Shown: positions 7,612-15,024, counted from the stretch's first letter. The stretch: DNA of 18,383 nucleotides from CAMEON01 sp045577755 (GCA_045577755.1 JAZNJA010000183.1:1-18383); one strand, 5' to 3'. Numbers and translations: made by a program. The notes: generated by a model from the sequence alone, not told the origin.

Positions 7612-7671
7612 AAGAAAAAAGAAGAACCTAAGACAAACACGGGCTTTGCCATGTGTTCGTTTTAGGTTCTT
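7612..7671 (-). terminator. Intrinsic terminator of small RNA copy 1
   Basis: A 19-bp stem with two G-U type positions (7622-7640 with 7653-7671; outer arm AAGAACCTAA) is followed on the minus strand by CTTTTTTCTTTT. Its sequence is unrelated to the terminator of copy 2 although the position relative to the conserved core is the same. Confidence 0.85.
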
Positions 7672-7728
7672 ACCGGCGGAGATGGGGGAATGCCATTCAT
7701 GTACACAACATTCTGTACTCCTTCAGAT
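7612..7728 (-). ncRNA. Small RNA gene, copy 1 of a two-member family (about 117 nt)
   Basis: A perfect sigma-A promoter (7735-7763) is followed within 120 bases by a strong intrinsic terminator, with no ordinary gene between. The transcript holds a 36-base block (7675-7710) identical to copy 2 (15783-15818), and the stretch 7726-7740 (start of RNA plus -10) is also identical; the 15 bases between them differ but have the same length. The core contains TGTTGTGTACATGAATGG and ends CCCCCATCTCCGCC. The 5' UGCCAU (if transcribed) can pair with AUGGCA at 7691-7696, leaving the C-rich stretch single-stranded before the terminator. A 12-codon reading frame (7662-7700, M-N-G-I-P-P-S-P-P-V-R-T) spans the core. 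I do not recognise the family; a regulatory RNA is favoured over a peptide gene. Confidence 0.72.
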
Positions 7729-7734
7729 GGCAAT

Positions 7735-7763
7735 ATTATAGCATAAAAGGGATTTTATGTCAA
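7735..7763 (-). promoter_or_regulatory. Perfect consensus sigma-A promoter of small RNA copy 1
   Basis: Minus strand: TTGACA (7758-7763), exactly 17 bp, TATAAT (7735-7740). Both hexamers match consensus fully, which predicts high constitutive transcription starting about 7728-7731. Confidence 0.9.
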
Positions 7764-7822
7764 CAAAATTTTCCTCTCGTTATCGTAGAGGAACAATCAT
7801 CAAACTTCAATATTTCGAAAGA

Positions 7823-7864
7823 ACAAAGGGCTGTTATTTCCATCAAGAAATAACAGCCCTTTGT
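7823..7864 (-). terminator. Intrinsic terminator of the PIN/XRE-ImmA operon
   Basis: A perfect 18-bp inverted repeat (7823-7840 with 7847-7864, ACAAAGGGCTGTTATTTC) with a 6-base loop overlaps the stop codon of the PIN gene, followed on the minus strand by TTCTTTC. It insulates the operon from the small RNA promoter 60 bases further on. Confidence 0.8.
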
Positions 7865-8364
7865 CATTCAACACTTCGGATGCGTTTTTCGATTTCAGCT
7901 CCAGGCAGCCTTACCTTCTTGCCATTTTCTTTTTTCAGTTTCAAAAGAATAGAAAGGTAATGCTCTCGATCTATAAGCTCGTTCTTAAGCAAATCGTCCA
8001 CGATCCGCAATGTTCCCATTACTTCAATACCTTCTCGAATTGCCGCTTTTCGCATAGGACCATCGCCTGTCAATAGCGGAATGCTTCTCACTTTAGCAAT
8101 AGCCAGAGCCACTCGATCGTAATAAGAAAGCTGTATGTATTTATCGGCGTATTCCATGACCAACAAATACTCGCTATCTGATATTTCGACCGTAACAAGG
8201 CCTAACCGAATAAGCCTTTGTCCAAAATCGGCCGGCTCCAACAGCTCATCGGCCAACGTATCAGAGCTGATCAAATAGGTATTCGGCAAAAGAAATGGTA
8301 GATCCAACTCCTCAATCGTGAAGAAGTCGATCCAGATATTCGTGTCACTACTGATAAACGTCAT
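7864..8364 (-). CDS. PIN-domain ribonuclease-like protein (VapC-like toxin candidate)
   Basis: This is a 166-residue protein. The start at 8364 overlaps the previous stop as ATGA and has GGAGGAGG just upstream. PIN acidic residues are in the expected order: D7 in S-S-D-T-N, E40 in D-E-L-L-E-P, D83 in Y-Y-D-R-V-A-L and D101 in L-L-T-G-D-G. The stretch M-G-T-L-R-I-V-D-D-L (116-125) resembles the COG2405/DUF3368-type PIN subfamily. These proteins are Mg-dependent endoribonucleases, commonly toxins. It is translationally coupled to the XRE-ImmA protein, which is the natural candidate for antitoxin or regulator. A C-terminal Lys/Arg-rich extension (about 142-163) may bind nucleic acid. Toxicity is inferred from family and context only. 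Confidence 0.85.
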   Translation of the reverse strand: MTFISSDTNIWIDFFTIEELDLPFLLPNTYLISSDTLADELLEPADFGQRLIRLGLVTVEISDSEYLLVMEYADKYIQLSYYDRVALAIAKVRSIPLLTGDGPMRKAAIREGIEVMGTLRIVDDLLKNELIDREHYLSILLKLKKENGKKVRLPGAEIEKRIRSVE

Positions 8365-9410
8365 TCGTCCTCCTCCGTAATGGAACAGTTACGAAGAACG
8401 CTCTGATACGGAATCTTCAAGAGTTCCGAACCACGCGACACGCTAATCTCTTCTTCATTTACAGCTCGGTATACAAGCTGTTGGAACAAGAAGCTATCCT
8501 CCGCGTTGATTCGTGAGGGTTCATTCTTTTTCCATCCCCACCTAGAAGCATTAATGAAGAAACTCTTAGCAACCCCGCCGGAAACAATTCCAAGTTTTTG
8601 AGCGCGCGTGACCAGCATCATCATAGAGATACCGAATTCCTGGGCAATATAAGTCATGTCGCCCGAAACCGATGAACGGCGAGGTCCTAATTCACGGACA
8701 GCATCTTCCTTGGGGAATAGAAAAGCTCCGCTAACTGCGGTCGCATACTGCTCAATGTCCTGATCGCTCCATGAAACAGTATCCCAGTTGAACATGATGT
8801 GAGCCAGTTCATGAATAATCGTAGAGCGAATCCGTTCCGCATTCATGTTTTTGTTCACCATAATGTAGGGACGTCCGTCCATGGTTCCATTGATACCGGA
8901 AAACTTATCGTTTTGAATATTCACCAAATAAAGCAGAAAACCTTTATTCTCCAGTTGTCCTATTAACTTTTCAATCGGTCCATTCTCTGCAAATCCTAAC
9001 TGCTTTCTCAGGTTTTGGGCATCGATTTCTACCTGACCGGTAATGTTCAAGGCCTTTATATCGGGAACCCTGGGCAGCACAGAATCTCCCAAAACCTCAA
9101 TGATGATCGCAAAACGATTCAGATACTCCTCCGCGCAGGAGTGAACATACTCCTGTGCCGTTTTCGACAAAGCCGAAGTCTTTCTGAATTCGTTATGCAC
9201 AATATTCAAATCCTTTTTCCCAGAAGATAAAAGGTCAGACATCCTTACATTCAATGCGGCAGCAATCTTCTTGAGCGTCTCCATGTCAGGCATGCGTTCC
9301 CCTTTTTCATAATGAGAAATAGCCATTGGAGTAACCCCTATCATTTCTGCCAAATCCCTTTTTGAATAAGCACGCATGAGCCTATAATGTTTTAAATTCT
9401 TTTCCAACAT
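8361..9410 (-). CDS. XRE-type HTH regulator fused to ImmA/IrrE metallopeptidase
   Basis: This is a 349-residue protein. The start at 9410 has AAAGGAG eight bases upstream. Residues 7-62 form an XRE/Cro-like helix-turn-helix (K-R-D-L-A-E-M-I-G-V-T-P-M-A-I-S-H-Y-E-K). Residues about 145-275 are a COG2856/DUF955 zinc peptidase: I-I-H-E-L-A-H-I-M-F with H200, E201 and H204, and E220 as likely third ligand in Q-D-I-E-Q-Y-A. Related proteins cleave phage or ICE repressors (ImmA), or lift DNA-damage repression (IrrE/DdrO). Here the DNA-binding and protease parts are one chain, followed directly by a PIN nuclease gene, so the protein may repress its own operon and switch by proteolysis (inference). 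A C-terminal helical extension (about 280-349) is of unknown function. The composition is AT-richer than the flanking lipoprotein genes, consistent with horizontal transfer. Confidence 0.9.
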   Translation of the reverse strand: MLEKNLKHYRLMRAYSKRDLAEMIGVTPMAISHYEKGERMPDMETLKKIAAALNVRMSDLLSSGKKDLNIVHNEFRKTSALSKTAQEYVHSCAEEYLNRFAIIIEVLGDSVLPRVPDIKALNITGQVEIDAQNLRKQLGFAENGPIEKLIGQLENKGFLLYLVNIQNDKFSGINGTMDGRPYIMVNKNMNAERIRSTIIHELAHIMFNWDTVSWSDQDIEQYATAVSGAFLFPKEDAVRELGPRRSSVSGDMTYIAQEFGISMMMLVTRAQKLGIVSGGVAKSFFINASRWGWKKNEPSRINAEDSFLFQQLVYRAVNEEEISVSRGSELLKIPYQSVLRNCSITEEDE

Positions 9411-9438
9411 ATACCGTTCTCCTTTCTCTCCTGTTTAT

Positions 9439-9467
9439 ATTATATCACGTTTTCGTTCAAAAGTAAA
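9439..9467 (-). promoter_or_regulatory. Promoter of the XRE-ImmA/PIN operon
   Basis: Minus strand: TTTACT (9462-9467), 17 bp, TATAAT (9439-9444), about 30 bases ahead of the start codon. A short palindrome ACG-AAAA-CGT lies between the two hexamers and could be the site bound by the XRE domain. Confidence 0.75.
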
Positions 9468-9626
9468 CACCCAAATAATAATTTCTACATTTTGACTAAA
9501 AAGCAATCAGCCTTTTATCCGTATGTTTGGTATGGTGTAATTGTAATGGTCATCGAAACGACCCTAGCCTTTCTGCCAACAAACCATCTTTGCCCATTCG
9601 TAAATATGCATCATGCATTCCTTAGA

Positions 9627-9719
9627 GTATTGAATTTGCGATGTTGTCAGTAAACGTTAGTAAATGTTAGAAAAAGTTAGCAAAAATTAGAAGCAATGCT
9701 AGCGACTGTTTTTCAATAC
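9627..9719. repeat. Array of four 10-bp direct repeats, flanked by an 8-bp inverted repeat
   Basis: Four consecutive 10-bp units at 9651-9660, 9661-9670, 9671-9680 and 9681-9690 read TAAACGTTAG, TAAATGTTAG, AAAAAGTTAG and CAAAAATTAG. The period is one helical turn, so a protein would contact the same face each time. GTATTGAA (9627-9634) and TTCAATAC (9712-9719) bracket the array. It lies in the 567-bp gap 9411-9978, which otherwise holds only the operon promoter and the terminator at 9845-9893. It resembles iterons or arm-type integrase sites; no replication or integrase gene is present. Confidence 0.6.
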
Positions 9720-9844
9720 AATGTTTACGTTGCTTCTTGGCAGTCTCATGGACCTTTATCAAAACACCCTTACTGAAATCATGATGAAAGTAAATACAAA
9801 TGTGTGAGCACACCTAGCGTTAAGCTAATCTTTTTTTAAAGTTT

Positions 9845-9893
9845 AGCAAAAAAAGAACCCGAACCGAACAACAATGTGTTCGATTCAGGTCCT
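9845..9893 (-). terminator. Intrinsic terminator of the 896-residue lipoprotein gene
   Basis: A 17-bp stem with three G-U positions (9854-9870 with 9877-9893) is followed on the minus strand by TTTTTTTGC. It stands about 85 bases after the stop of the lipoprotein gene. Confidence 0.88.
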
Positions 9894-9978
9894 TTTTGTG
9901 GCGGAGGGTGTGAGACGTAAAACGACCCTTTTGAATCGTTTCCGTTTCCCGTCTCCTCATCCACCTCAACCGAGCGGA

Positions 9979-12669
9979 TCAGTTCCAGTAGACCTCGATC
10001 TCGGAAACCTGCATGAGGTATCCGCCCAGATTGGCCTCATAGTTGCCTGTCAGCTTACGGGCGACAATGCGGACGAAGCGGGCCTGCCTGTCTCTATCCA
10101 GCTTAATGAAGCGGCCGACCCCCTTTGTCTCGGTGTCGTCGTCGATGGAGTAGACCGACTCCCAGGTTTCGCCGTCCGCGGAGATCTGGATCTCGTAGGC
10201 AGAGGGGAAATAGCCGCCGTTCTGGCGAGGGTAGATATGGACTTCATTGACGGTATAGGTTGCGCCCAGATCCACACCGCCCCAGCAGGTATCGGGCTCG
10301 CACTCTCTCTTGGGCATACCCTGGGCCATCCAGCCGTTGGTGCCGCCGTCCTTGCCTGTCAAAAGCTTTTTGCCGTCGGTGAGGTAAGCCAGCCCCCAGG
10401 CGTCAATGGTATGCTCGTAGGCCGAGCCGCTGGCGATGGGGGTCTTGCCCAGGGCGTAGTTGACACCCTTCTCCTGCACCAACTCCTCATAGGAAGTAGC
10501 GGGAGGGGCGGGGATTGAGCCGTCGTCGTTGTAGATCTCGATCTCGCAAAGCTCCACGGACAGACTGCCGCCCGAGATCTCGATTCTGACGCGGGATGCG
10601 GTGACGGCGTCAAAGCGGAGGACGGGCACCTCGGTGGTGGGACGAGCGATTCCGCTCTGCTCATAGATCACCGTCCACTCGTCGGGCGTTTCGGCGGAGG
10701 CCACCGAGATCTTGATCTCCGTGGGGAACTGCGCCGCGAAGCTCACGCCCTCTCCCGTGGGGTAGAGATCCATGCGGTTGAAGGTCACCGAGGTATTGAA
10801 AATAAAGGTCATCTCCCCTGTCTGCCCGGCGGGCACCCTCCAGCCATGTCTTTCGTCGGTGGAGGTGCGCTGACCGTCCAAAGCGCAGGCGATGAAATAG
10901 CCGTTCGAGCCGTGAGAGGTAGTGGCGGTGACTTTACCTGCCGAGACGGCCAAATTGGCGGTAGGCTCGGCGGGGGTGCGGTGATCTCCCGCGGGGAGCT
11001 TGTAGAAGGCGTAGTCGCCGGCCTTGAGGGTCACCGACAGGAGCCCGCCCGCAAGGGTCACTTCCTTGCCCTCCCCCGTACGGGTGTCGATCTCCACCAC
11101 CGAGGCCACGTCCTTCAGGATGAATTCAAGGGTAGACTCGGATTTCATGTTCTTATTGACGAGCATGAGGTACTGCTCCCCCATCTCGGCGTTGTGGAGC
11201 AGGGAGATGATGGCGTACTCGTTGCCCTTGGGCTGGGCGAAGAAGGAAGCGGGCACCTTCTCATAGACCGCGCTGGTGGAGCGGTTGCCGCTGTGGTAGA
11301 CCTCCACGGCCTCGCAGTCCACCAGAATGGGGCCGATGGTGTGGGCGCGGAGATGGAGATCCGTGGCTATGGGATAGAGGTCGGTGGGTTTGCCGTCTTT
11401 TCCGATGATGGCATCGGTGTAGTCATTGTAGGTGGTGTTCTCGGGATCAGTACCGTAATCGGGCACGAACCACGACCAGTACTTCACCCACTTGAAGCCG
11501 TAGGCCAGAGCCGAGGCCATGTGATAGGTGAGCTGAGCCTCATCGGGACGGCGGTAGGAGTTATTAAAGCCGCCCACGGCCTGCACGTAGAAGGCGGTAG
11601 GCACACGGTTGCGGAGTCCCGCACGGCGGCAGGCCTCAAGGTTGCCGAACAGGGCTGCCTCATCCACCGAGCCGTCCACAGGGCCGAAGGGGTAGTTGTC
11701 AAAGGAAAGGTAGGTCACACTCTCCTCACCCAGCAGCTTGCAGTAGTCATCCATGCGCAGCTCGTACTCCAGCATGGAGGGGTAAGCACCGCCGGGGAGG
11801 AAGTTGACGTCGGTGATGGCATCGGGATCCAGCACACCCAGCTTTCTCTGGATAGCGGCGTAGGGAGAGCAATCGTAGGGCTCGTCAATGAGGTGGTAGC
11901 CCGCCATAGCGGGGTGGCCGTCAAAGCGGCTCACCAGGCGTTCCAAATCACGGTCGGTATCGTCCAGAATATTGCCCAGCATGTCGTTGGTGGAATGGAC
12001 CAGCACGCGGATGCCGTTTCCTCCCGACCAGGTGTTCAGGGCGGTCTTCAGCATATTGTTGCTGACGGTATAGTCGGCGGTCTCAATGCCCGAGACAGCC
12101 ACCACCATGTCCACGCCCGCGTCCTTCATGTAGCCGAGCTGCTCGTCGTTGACCCATTTTCCGCGCCAGACGGGAACGGAAATGATAATGTTATCCCGCA
12201 AATCACCCACGATATGCAGGGTCGCTTGTGCCTCGGTGCCGTACTTCTCCTCGCGGACGGTCAGAGTATAGTCACCCGCCTTGAGCGCGGTGATCCTTCC
12301 GTCCTCGGCCACCGAAATGACACCTTCCTCCTCCACGCGAGGGGTCAGGGCAACGGTATCGGGCTCGTTGAAGCTGAACTTGCCCTCGGGCATGAAGGAA
12401 CCGCCCACCACGAGGTAGTAGGTGTCCTGCGTCAGAGAAAAGCTGCCGTCACCGATATCGGCGTATTCCTTGTCGGGGGTAGTATCGCTCTCACCCTCGT
12501 TAACGGTGGGGGCTTCTGTGACGCTGTCGGCGTTAGGCGTGTCGCTCTCGGGAGCGGGCGTGTCACTCTCGCCGGGGGTATCGCCGTTACAGGCGGTGAT
12601 ACACAGGAGCAGGGCCAGCAGCAGGCCCATCACCCCAAGGGCGCGCTTCAGAATACGGGTGCGTTTCAT
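9979..12669 (-). CDS. Surface lipoprotein: Ig-like domain, glycosidase-like TIM barrel, two discoidin-like domains
   Basis: This is an 896-residue protein. The start at 12669 follows AGAAAGGA by six bases. The signal peptide ends in lipobox I-T-A-C (Cys27), followed by a S/D/T/P/E linker to about 72. Residues about 76-156 look like a bacterial Ig-like (Big2) domain (G-V-I-S-V-A-E-D-G-R-I-T-A-L-K-A-G). Residues about 160-445 form the glycosidase-like barrel: G-Y-H-L-I-D-E-P (D262, E263), Y-L-S-F-D-N-Y-P (D324), Y-V-Q-A-V-G-G (Q363) and K-Y-W-S-W. A beta-sandwich (about 450-562) and two F5/8 type C-like domains (about 570-715 and 735-895) follow. It shares domain order and motifs with the lipoprotein at 318-2780, so the two are paralogues; this one has the extra Ig domain. 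It is expressed alone from a perfect promoter. Glycan binding or hydrolysis is inferred; the substrate is unknown. Confidence 0.9.
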   Translation of the reverse strand: MKRTRILKRALGVMGLLLALLLCITACNGDTPGESDTPAPESDTPNADSVTEAPTVNEGESDTTPDKEYADIGDGSFSLTQDTYYLVVGGSFMPEGKFSFNEPDTVALTPRVEEEGVISVAEDGRITALKAGDYTLTVREEKYGTEAQATLHIVGDLRDNIIISVPVWRGKWVNDEQLGYMKDAGVDMVVAVSGIETADYTVSNNMLKTALNTWSGGNGIRVLVHSTNDMLGNILDDTDRDLERLVSRFDGHPAMAGYHLIDEPYDCSPYAAIQRKLGVLDPDAITDVNFLPGGAYPSMLEYELRMDDYCKLLGEESVTYLSFDNYPFGPVDGSVDEAALFGNLEACRRAGLRNRVPTAFYVQAVGGFNNSYRRPDEAQLTYHMASALAYGFKWVKYWSWFVPDYGTDPENTTYNDYTDAIIGKDGKPTDLYPIATDLHLRAHTIGPILVDCEAVEVYHSGNRSTSAVYEKVPASFFAQPKGNEYAIISLLHNAEMGEQYLMLVNKNMKSESTLEFILKDVASVVEIDTRTGEGKEVTLAGGLLSVTLKAGDYAFYKLPAGDHRTPAEPTANLAVSAGKVTATTSHGSNGYFIACALDGQRTSTDERHGWRVPAGQTGEMTFIFNTSVTFNRMDLYPTGEGVSFAAQFPTEIKISVASAETPDEWTVIYEQSGIARPTTEVPVLRFDAVTASRVRIEISGGSLSVELCEIEIYNDDGSIPAPPATSYEELVQEKGVNYALGKTPIASGSAYEHTIDAWGLAYLTDGKKLLTGKDGGTNGWMAQGMPKRECEPDTCWGGVDLGATYTVNEVHIYPRQNGGYFPSAYEIQISADGETWESVYSIDDDTETKGVGRFIKLDRDRQARFVRIVARKLTGNYEANLGGYLMQVSEIEVYWN

Positions 12670-12714
12670 ACAGGATCCTTTCTCGCCGCGAGGGCGTGGG
12701 GATTTTTCTTGTCC

Positions 12715-12743
12715 ATTATATCAAATCATACCACGATTGTCAA
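12715..12743 (-). promoter_or_regulatory. Perfect sigma-A promoter for the 896-residue lipoprotein
   Basis: Minus strand: TTGACA (12738-12743), 17 bp, TATAAT (12715-12720). It is divergent from the promoter at 12795-12823; 51 bp separate the two -35 boxes. That spacer contains AGAGC-G-GCTCT followed by seven T, a weak hairpin. Confidence 0.9.
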
Positions 12744-12794
12744 GAGCGGCTCTGTTTTTTTGGTCACTTCCACCAGGAATTCTTTGGAAATCCC

Positions 12795-12823
12795 TTGACA
12801 AATCCCCCGTCTGTCGGTATAAT
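12795..12823 (+). promoter_or_regulatory. Perfect sigma-A promoter for the metallophosphoesterase lipoprotein
   Basis: TTGACA (12795-12800), 17 bp, TATAAT (12818-12823), about 30 bases ahead of the start codon. It gives a short leader of about 24 nt containing only the AAAGGAG site. Confidence 0.9.
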
Positions 12824-12853
12824 GAAATCACCACTCCGAGAAAGGAGCTTTCT

Positions 12854-15001
12854 ATGAACCGTACCGTTACACGCCGCGCCCTGCCGTGGCTTCTTGCTCT
12901 GCTCATCCTCTGCCCGCTCACCGCCTGCGACAGGGGCATTGATCCTGCCGACACCGCGTCGCCTACCGATGAGGTGACTTCAACCGTCGGAGACCCTGTG
13001 GAAACGCCCGAGGACTCCGAAAGCGGCGCCGAGTCCCCCACCGAATCCCCCACCGAGACACCCACCGAGACCCCCACCGAGGACGAGACCCAACCGCCCG
13101 AGGCCGACGACGGCACCATCCGCTTTGCCGTCCTCAGCGACGTGCACATCGGCAAGTCCAACCTCCCCACCGATCCCGCCGATAAATTCGCCGCCGCGCT
13201 GGACACCGTCCACCGTGTGATGGGGACTCCCGATGCCATCGTCATTGCAGGAGATCTCACCGATCTGGGCACCGATGCCCAGTATCAGGCGTTCAATACC
13301 GTTCTGTGGGATCACGTCCCCGGGGACACGGCGGTCTGTACCGTCATGGGCAACCACGAGTATTTCCGTGACGGCGTGGTGCGCTTCGGCGGTGAGAGCG
13401 CGGCATTCATCAAGGAATGTCAGGATGCCTACCGCGGGGTTTTGGGTGAGCTGCACACCGATACCGTTGTGGACGGGATGCACATCATCGGCGTCTCCCC
13501 TTTGAGCAGCGCAGCTGACTATACCGCCGCCACCGACTTTCTCTGCGAGCACGTCCGCGCCGCCGCCGAGGAGGATCCCGTCATGCCCATCATCGTCTTC
13601 TCCCACGAGGGCTTCGGCTCCCTCCACGCTACGGGAGGCGGCCGCTTCGGAGCGGAGCTGGACAAGCTCATGCGGGAATACCCTCAAATCATCGCTTTTT
13701 CGGGGCATACCCACTACGCGCTGAACGATCCTCGCATGATCCGTCAAAGCCTCATCACCTCCATCCAGACCTCTACCGTGGGTGCGGATTTCTGGAACTA
13801 CAGCGGCATGGATCCCGCCCAGCCCGAGGGACGGGAGACCGCCTCCCAGGGCCTTTTCGTAGAGGTCAGTCCCGACAAGGTGGTGACCGTCACCCGCTAT
13901 GATTTCACCAACGATACCGCTATCGGGGAGGCGTGGGTGATCAATGTCCCCGCCGTGGTGGAGTCCCGCGAGTCCTTTGCCTACACCGATGCCCGCAAGG
14001 ATGCCGCCAAAGCTCCCGTATTCCCCGCGAACGCCAAGGCCGAGGTGAGCGGAATCACCTTCCACACCGCCACCCTCACCTTCCCCGCCGCTACGGTGGA
14101 GGATACGGTCTCAGACGGCTGTATCACCGCTTACTGCGTCGAGGCCAAGGATAGAGAAAGCGGCGCGGTCTACTTCTCCAAGTCCTTCCCCGCCGACAGC
14201 CACATGGGCAATGCCGCCAAAGAGCAGCTTACCGTTGAGTTGACAGGGCTGGAGCACGGGGTTGACTATACCCTCACGGTCACGGCCGAGAGCGCGTGGG
14301 GCAAGGTCTCCCAGCCCTTGACGGTGAACTTCTCCACCCCCAAGGATGAGAGCGCGGCTCCCGAACAGATGCCCGACAGGCTTCTCCACGTGGATTACAC
14401 CACGGGTTCCCCCGCCGACACCGTCTCAGGGCTGACTATGGAAACCTTTGGCACCCCCGTTCTGAAGGATGGCATGGCTGTTCTGGACAAGGAGAGCGTC
14501 TACGGCTACCACCTCACCGATAAAGAATACGCTGCCCTGACGAATCAAGTCTCCATCGAGGCCACCGTCTACATTGACCGCGATCAGACCTACCCCTGGG
14601 GCTACGTCATGATCGTGGGCAACGCCGAGGCCGGGGGCTATGACATCGCCGTGGTCAATGGCAAGGGAATGCAGTTCGAGGTCAATATCGGCGGCACCTA
14701 CAAGCAGGTCGTCGTCCCCACGCCCTTCGGCCGCTGGGTTCACATCATCGCCTCCTACGATGGGCAGAACCTTCGTATCTACCTGGACGGTGAACTGGCC
14801 GCCTCCACCCCCTGCTCGGGAAGCATCAAGCACGTGGGAGAGAAGTCCCGCAAGCTCATGGTGGGTGCCGACGTCAACCAGGACGGTTTTCCCCAGTGCA
14901 TCTCCAACATCAAGATCACCAAGGTCTCCCTCTACGCGGGCGGGATCTCGGCGGAGCAGGCAGCGGTTCTCTTTGCGGAGGCCGAGGTACCTACCGCATA
15001 A
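12854..15001 (+). CDS. Surface lipoprotein: calcineurin-like metallophosphoesterase with FnIII-like and LamG-like domains
   Basis: This is a 715-residue protein. The start at 12854 follows AAAGGAG (12841-12847) by six bases; a longer open frame reaching 12422 crosses the promoter and is not used. The signal peptide ends P-L-T-A-C (Cys25), followed by an S/P/T/E linker with P-T-E-T repeats to about 86. The phosphoesterase domain (about 88-375) has the full metal-site set: S-D-V-H (D96, H98), G-D-L-T (D134), G-N-H-E (N167, H168), S-H-E-G (H251) and G-H-T-H (284-287). A fibronectin-III-like module (about 395-495) and a concanavalin-like LamG domain (about 510-712; W-V-H-I-I-A-S-Y-D-G, L-R-I-Y-L-D-G-E-L) follow. 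It probably hydrolyses a phosphoester outside the membrane while the lectin-like domain binds glycan. The substrate is unknown. Confidence 0.92.
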   Translation: MNRTVTRRALPWLLALLILCPLTACDRGIDPADTASPTDEVTSTVGDPVETPEDSESGAESPTESPTETPTETPTEDETQPPEADDGTIRFAVLSDVHIGKSNLPTDPADKFAAALDTVHRVMGTPDAIVIAGDLTDLGTDAQYQAFNTVLWDHVPGDTAVCTVMGNHEYFRDGVVRFGGESAAFIKECQDAYRGVLGELHTDTVVDGMHIIGVSPLSSAADYTAATDFLCEHVRAAAEEDPVMPIIVFSHEGFGSLHATGGGRFGAELDKLMREYPQIIAFSGHTHYALNDPRMIRQSLITSIQTSTVGADFWNYSGMDPAQPEGRETASQGLFVEVSPDKVVTVTRYDFTNDTAIGEAWVINVPAVVESRESFAYTDARKDAAKAPVFPANAKAEVSGITFHTATLTFPAATVEDTVSDGCITAYCVEAKDRESGAVYFSKSFPADSHMGNAAKEQLTVELTGLEHGVDYTLTVTAESAWGKVSQPLTVNFSTPKDESAAPEQMPDRLLHVDYTTGSPADTVSGLTMETFGTPVLKDGMAVLDKESVYGYHLTDKEYAALTNQVSIEATVYIDRDQTYPWGYVMIVGNAEAGGYDIAVVNGKGMQFEVNIGGTYKQVVVPTPFGRWVHIIASYDGQNLRIYLDGELAASTPCSGSIKHVGEKSRKLMVGADVNQDGFPQCISNIKITKVSLYAGGISAEQAAVLFAEAEVPTA

Positions 15002-15024
15002 TGGTTCCCAATCGTTCATATAGA

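Noticed and set aside
7675..7710. CTCCGCC before a terminator looked like a tRNA 3' end (both small RNA copies)
   Set aside because: There is no T-arm consensus (GGTTCRANTCC), no anticodon arm and no complementary acceptor strand at the 5' end.
9845..9935. Possible third small RNA copy: CCTCCGCC directly before a terminator hairpin
   Set aside because: Only eight bases resemble the core; there is no consensus promoter upstream and no conserved TGTTGTGTAC block. It is better explained as the 3' end of the lipoprotein transcript.
10846..12798. Plus-strand open frame of 650 codons
   Set aside because: Antisense shadow of the 896-residue lipoprotein, whose signal peptide, domains and promoter are clear.
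12980..14065. Minus-strand open frame of 361 codons
   Set aside because: Antisense to the metallophosphoesterase motifs; Gly-rich shadow without a ribosome site.
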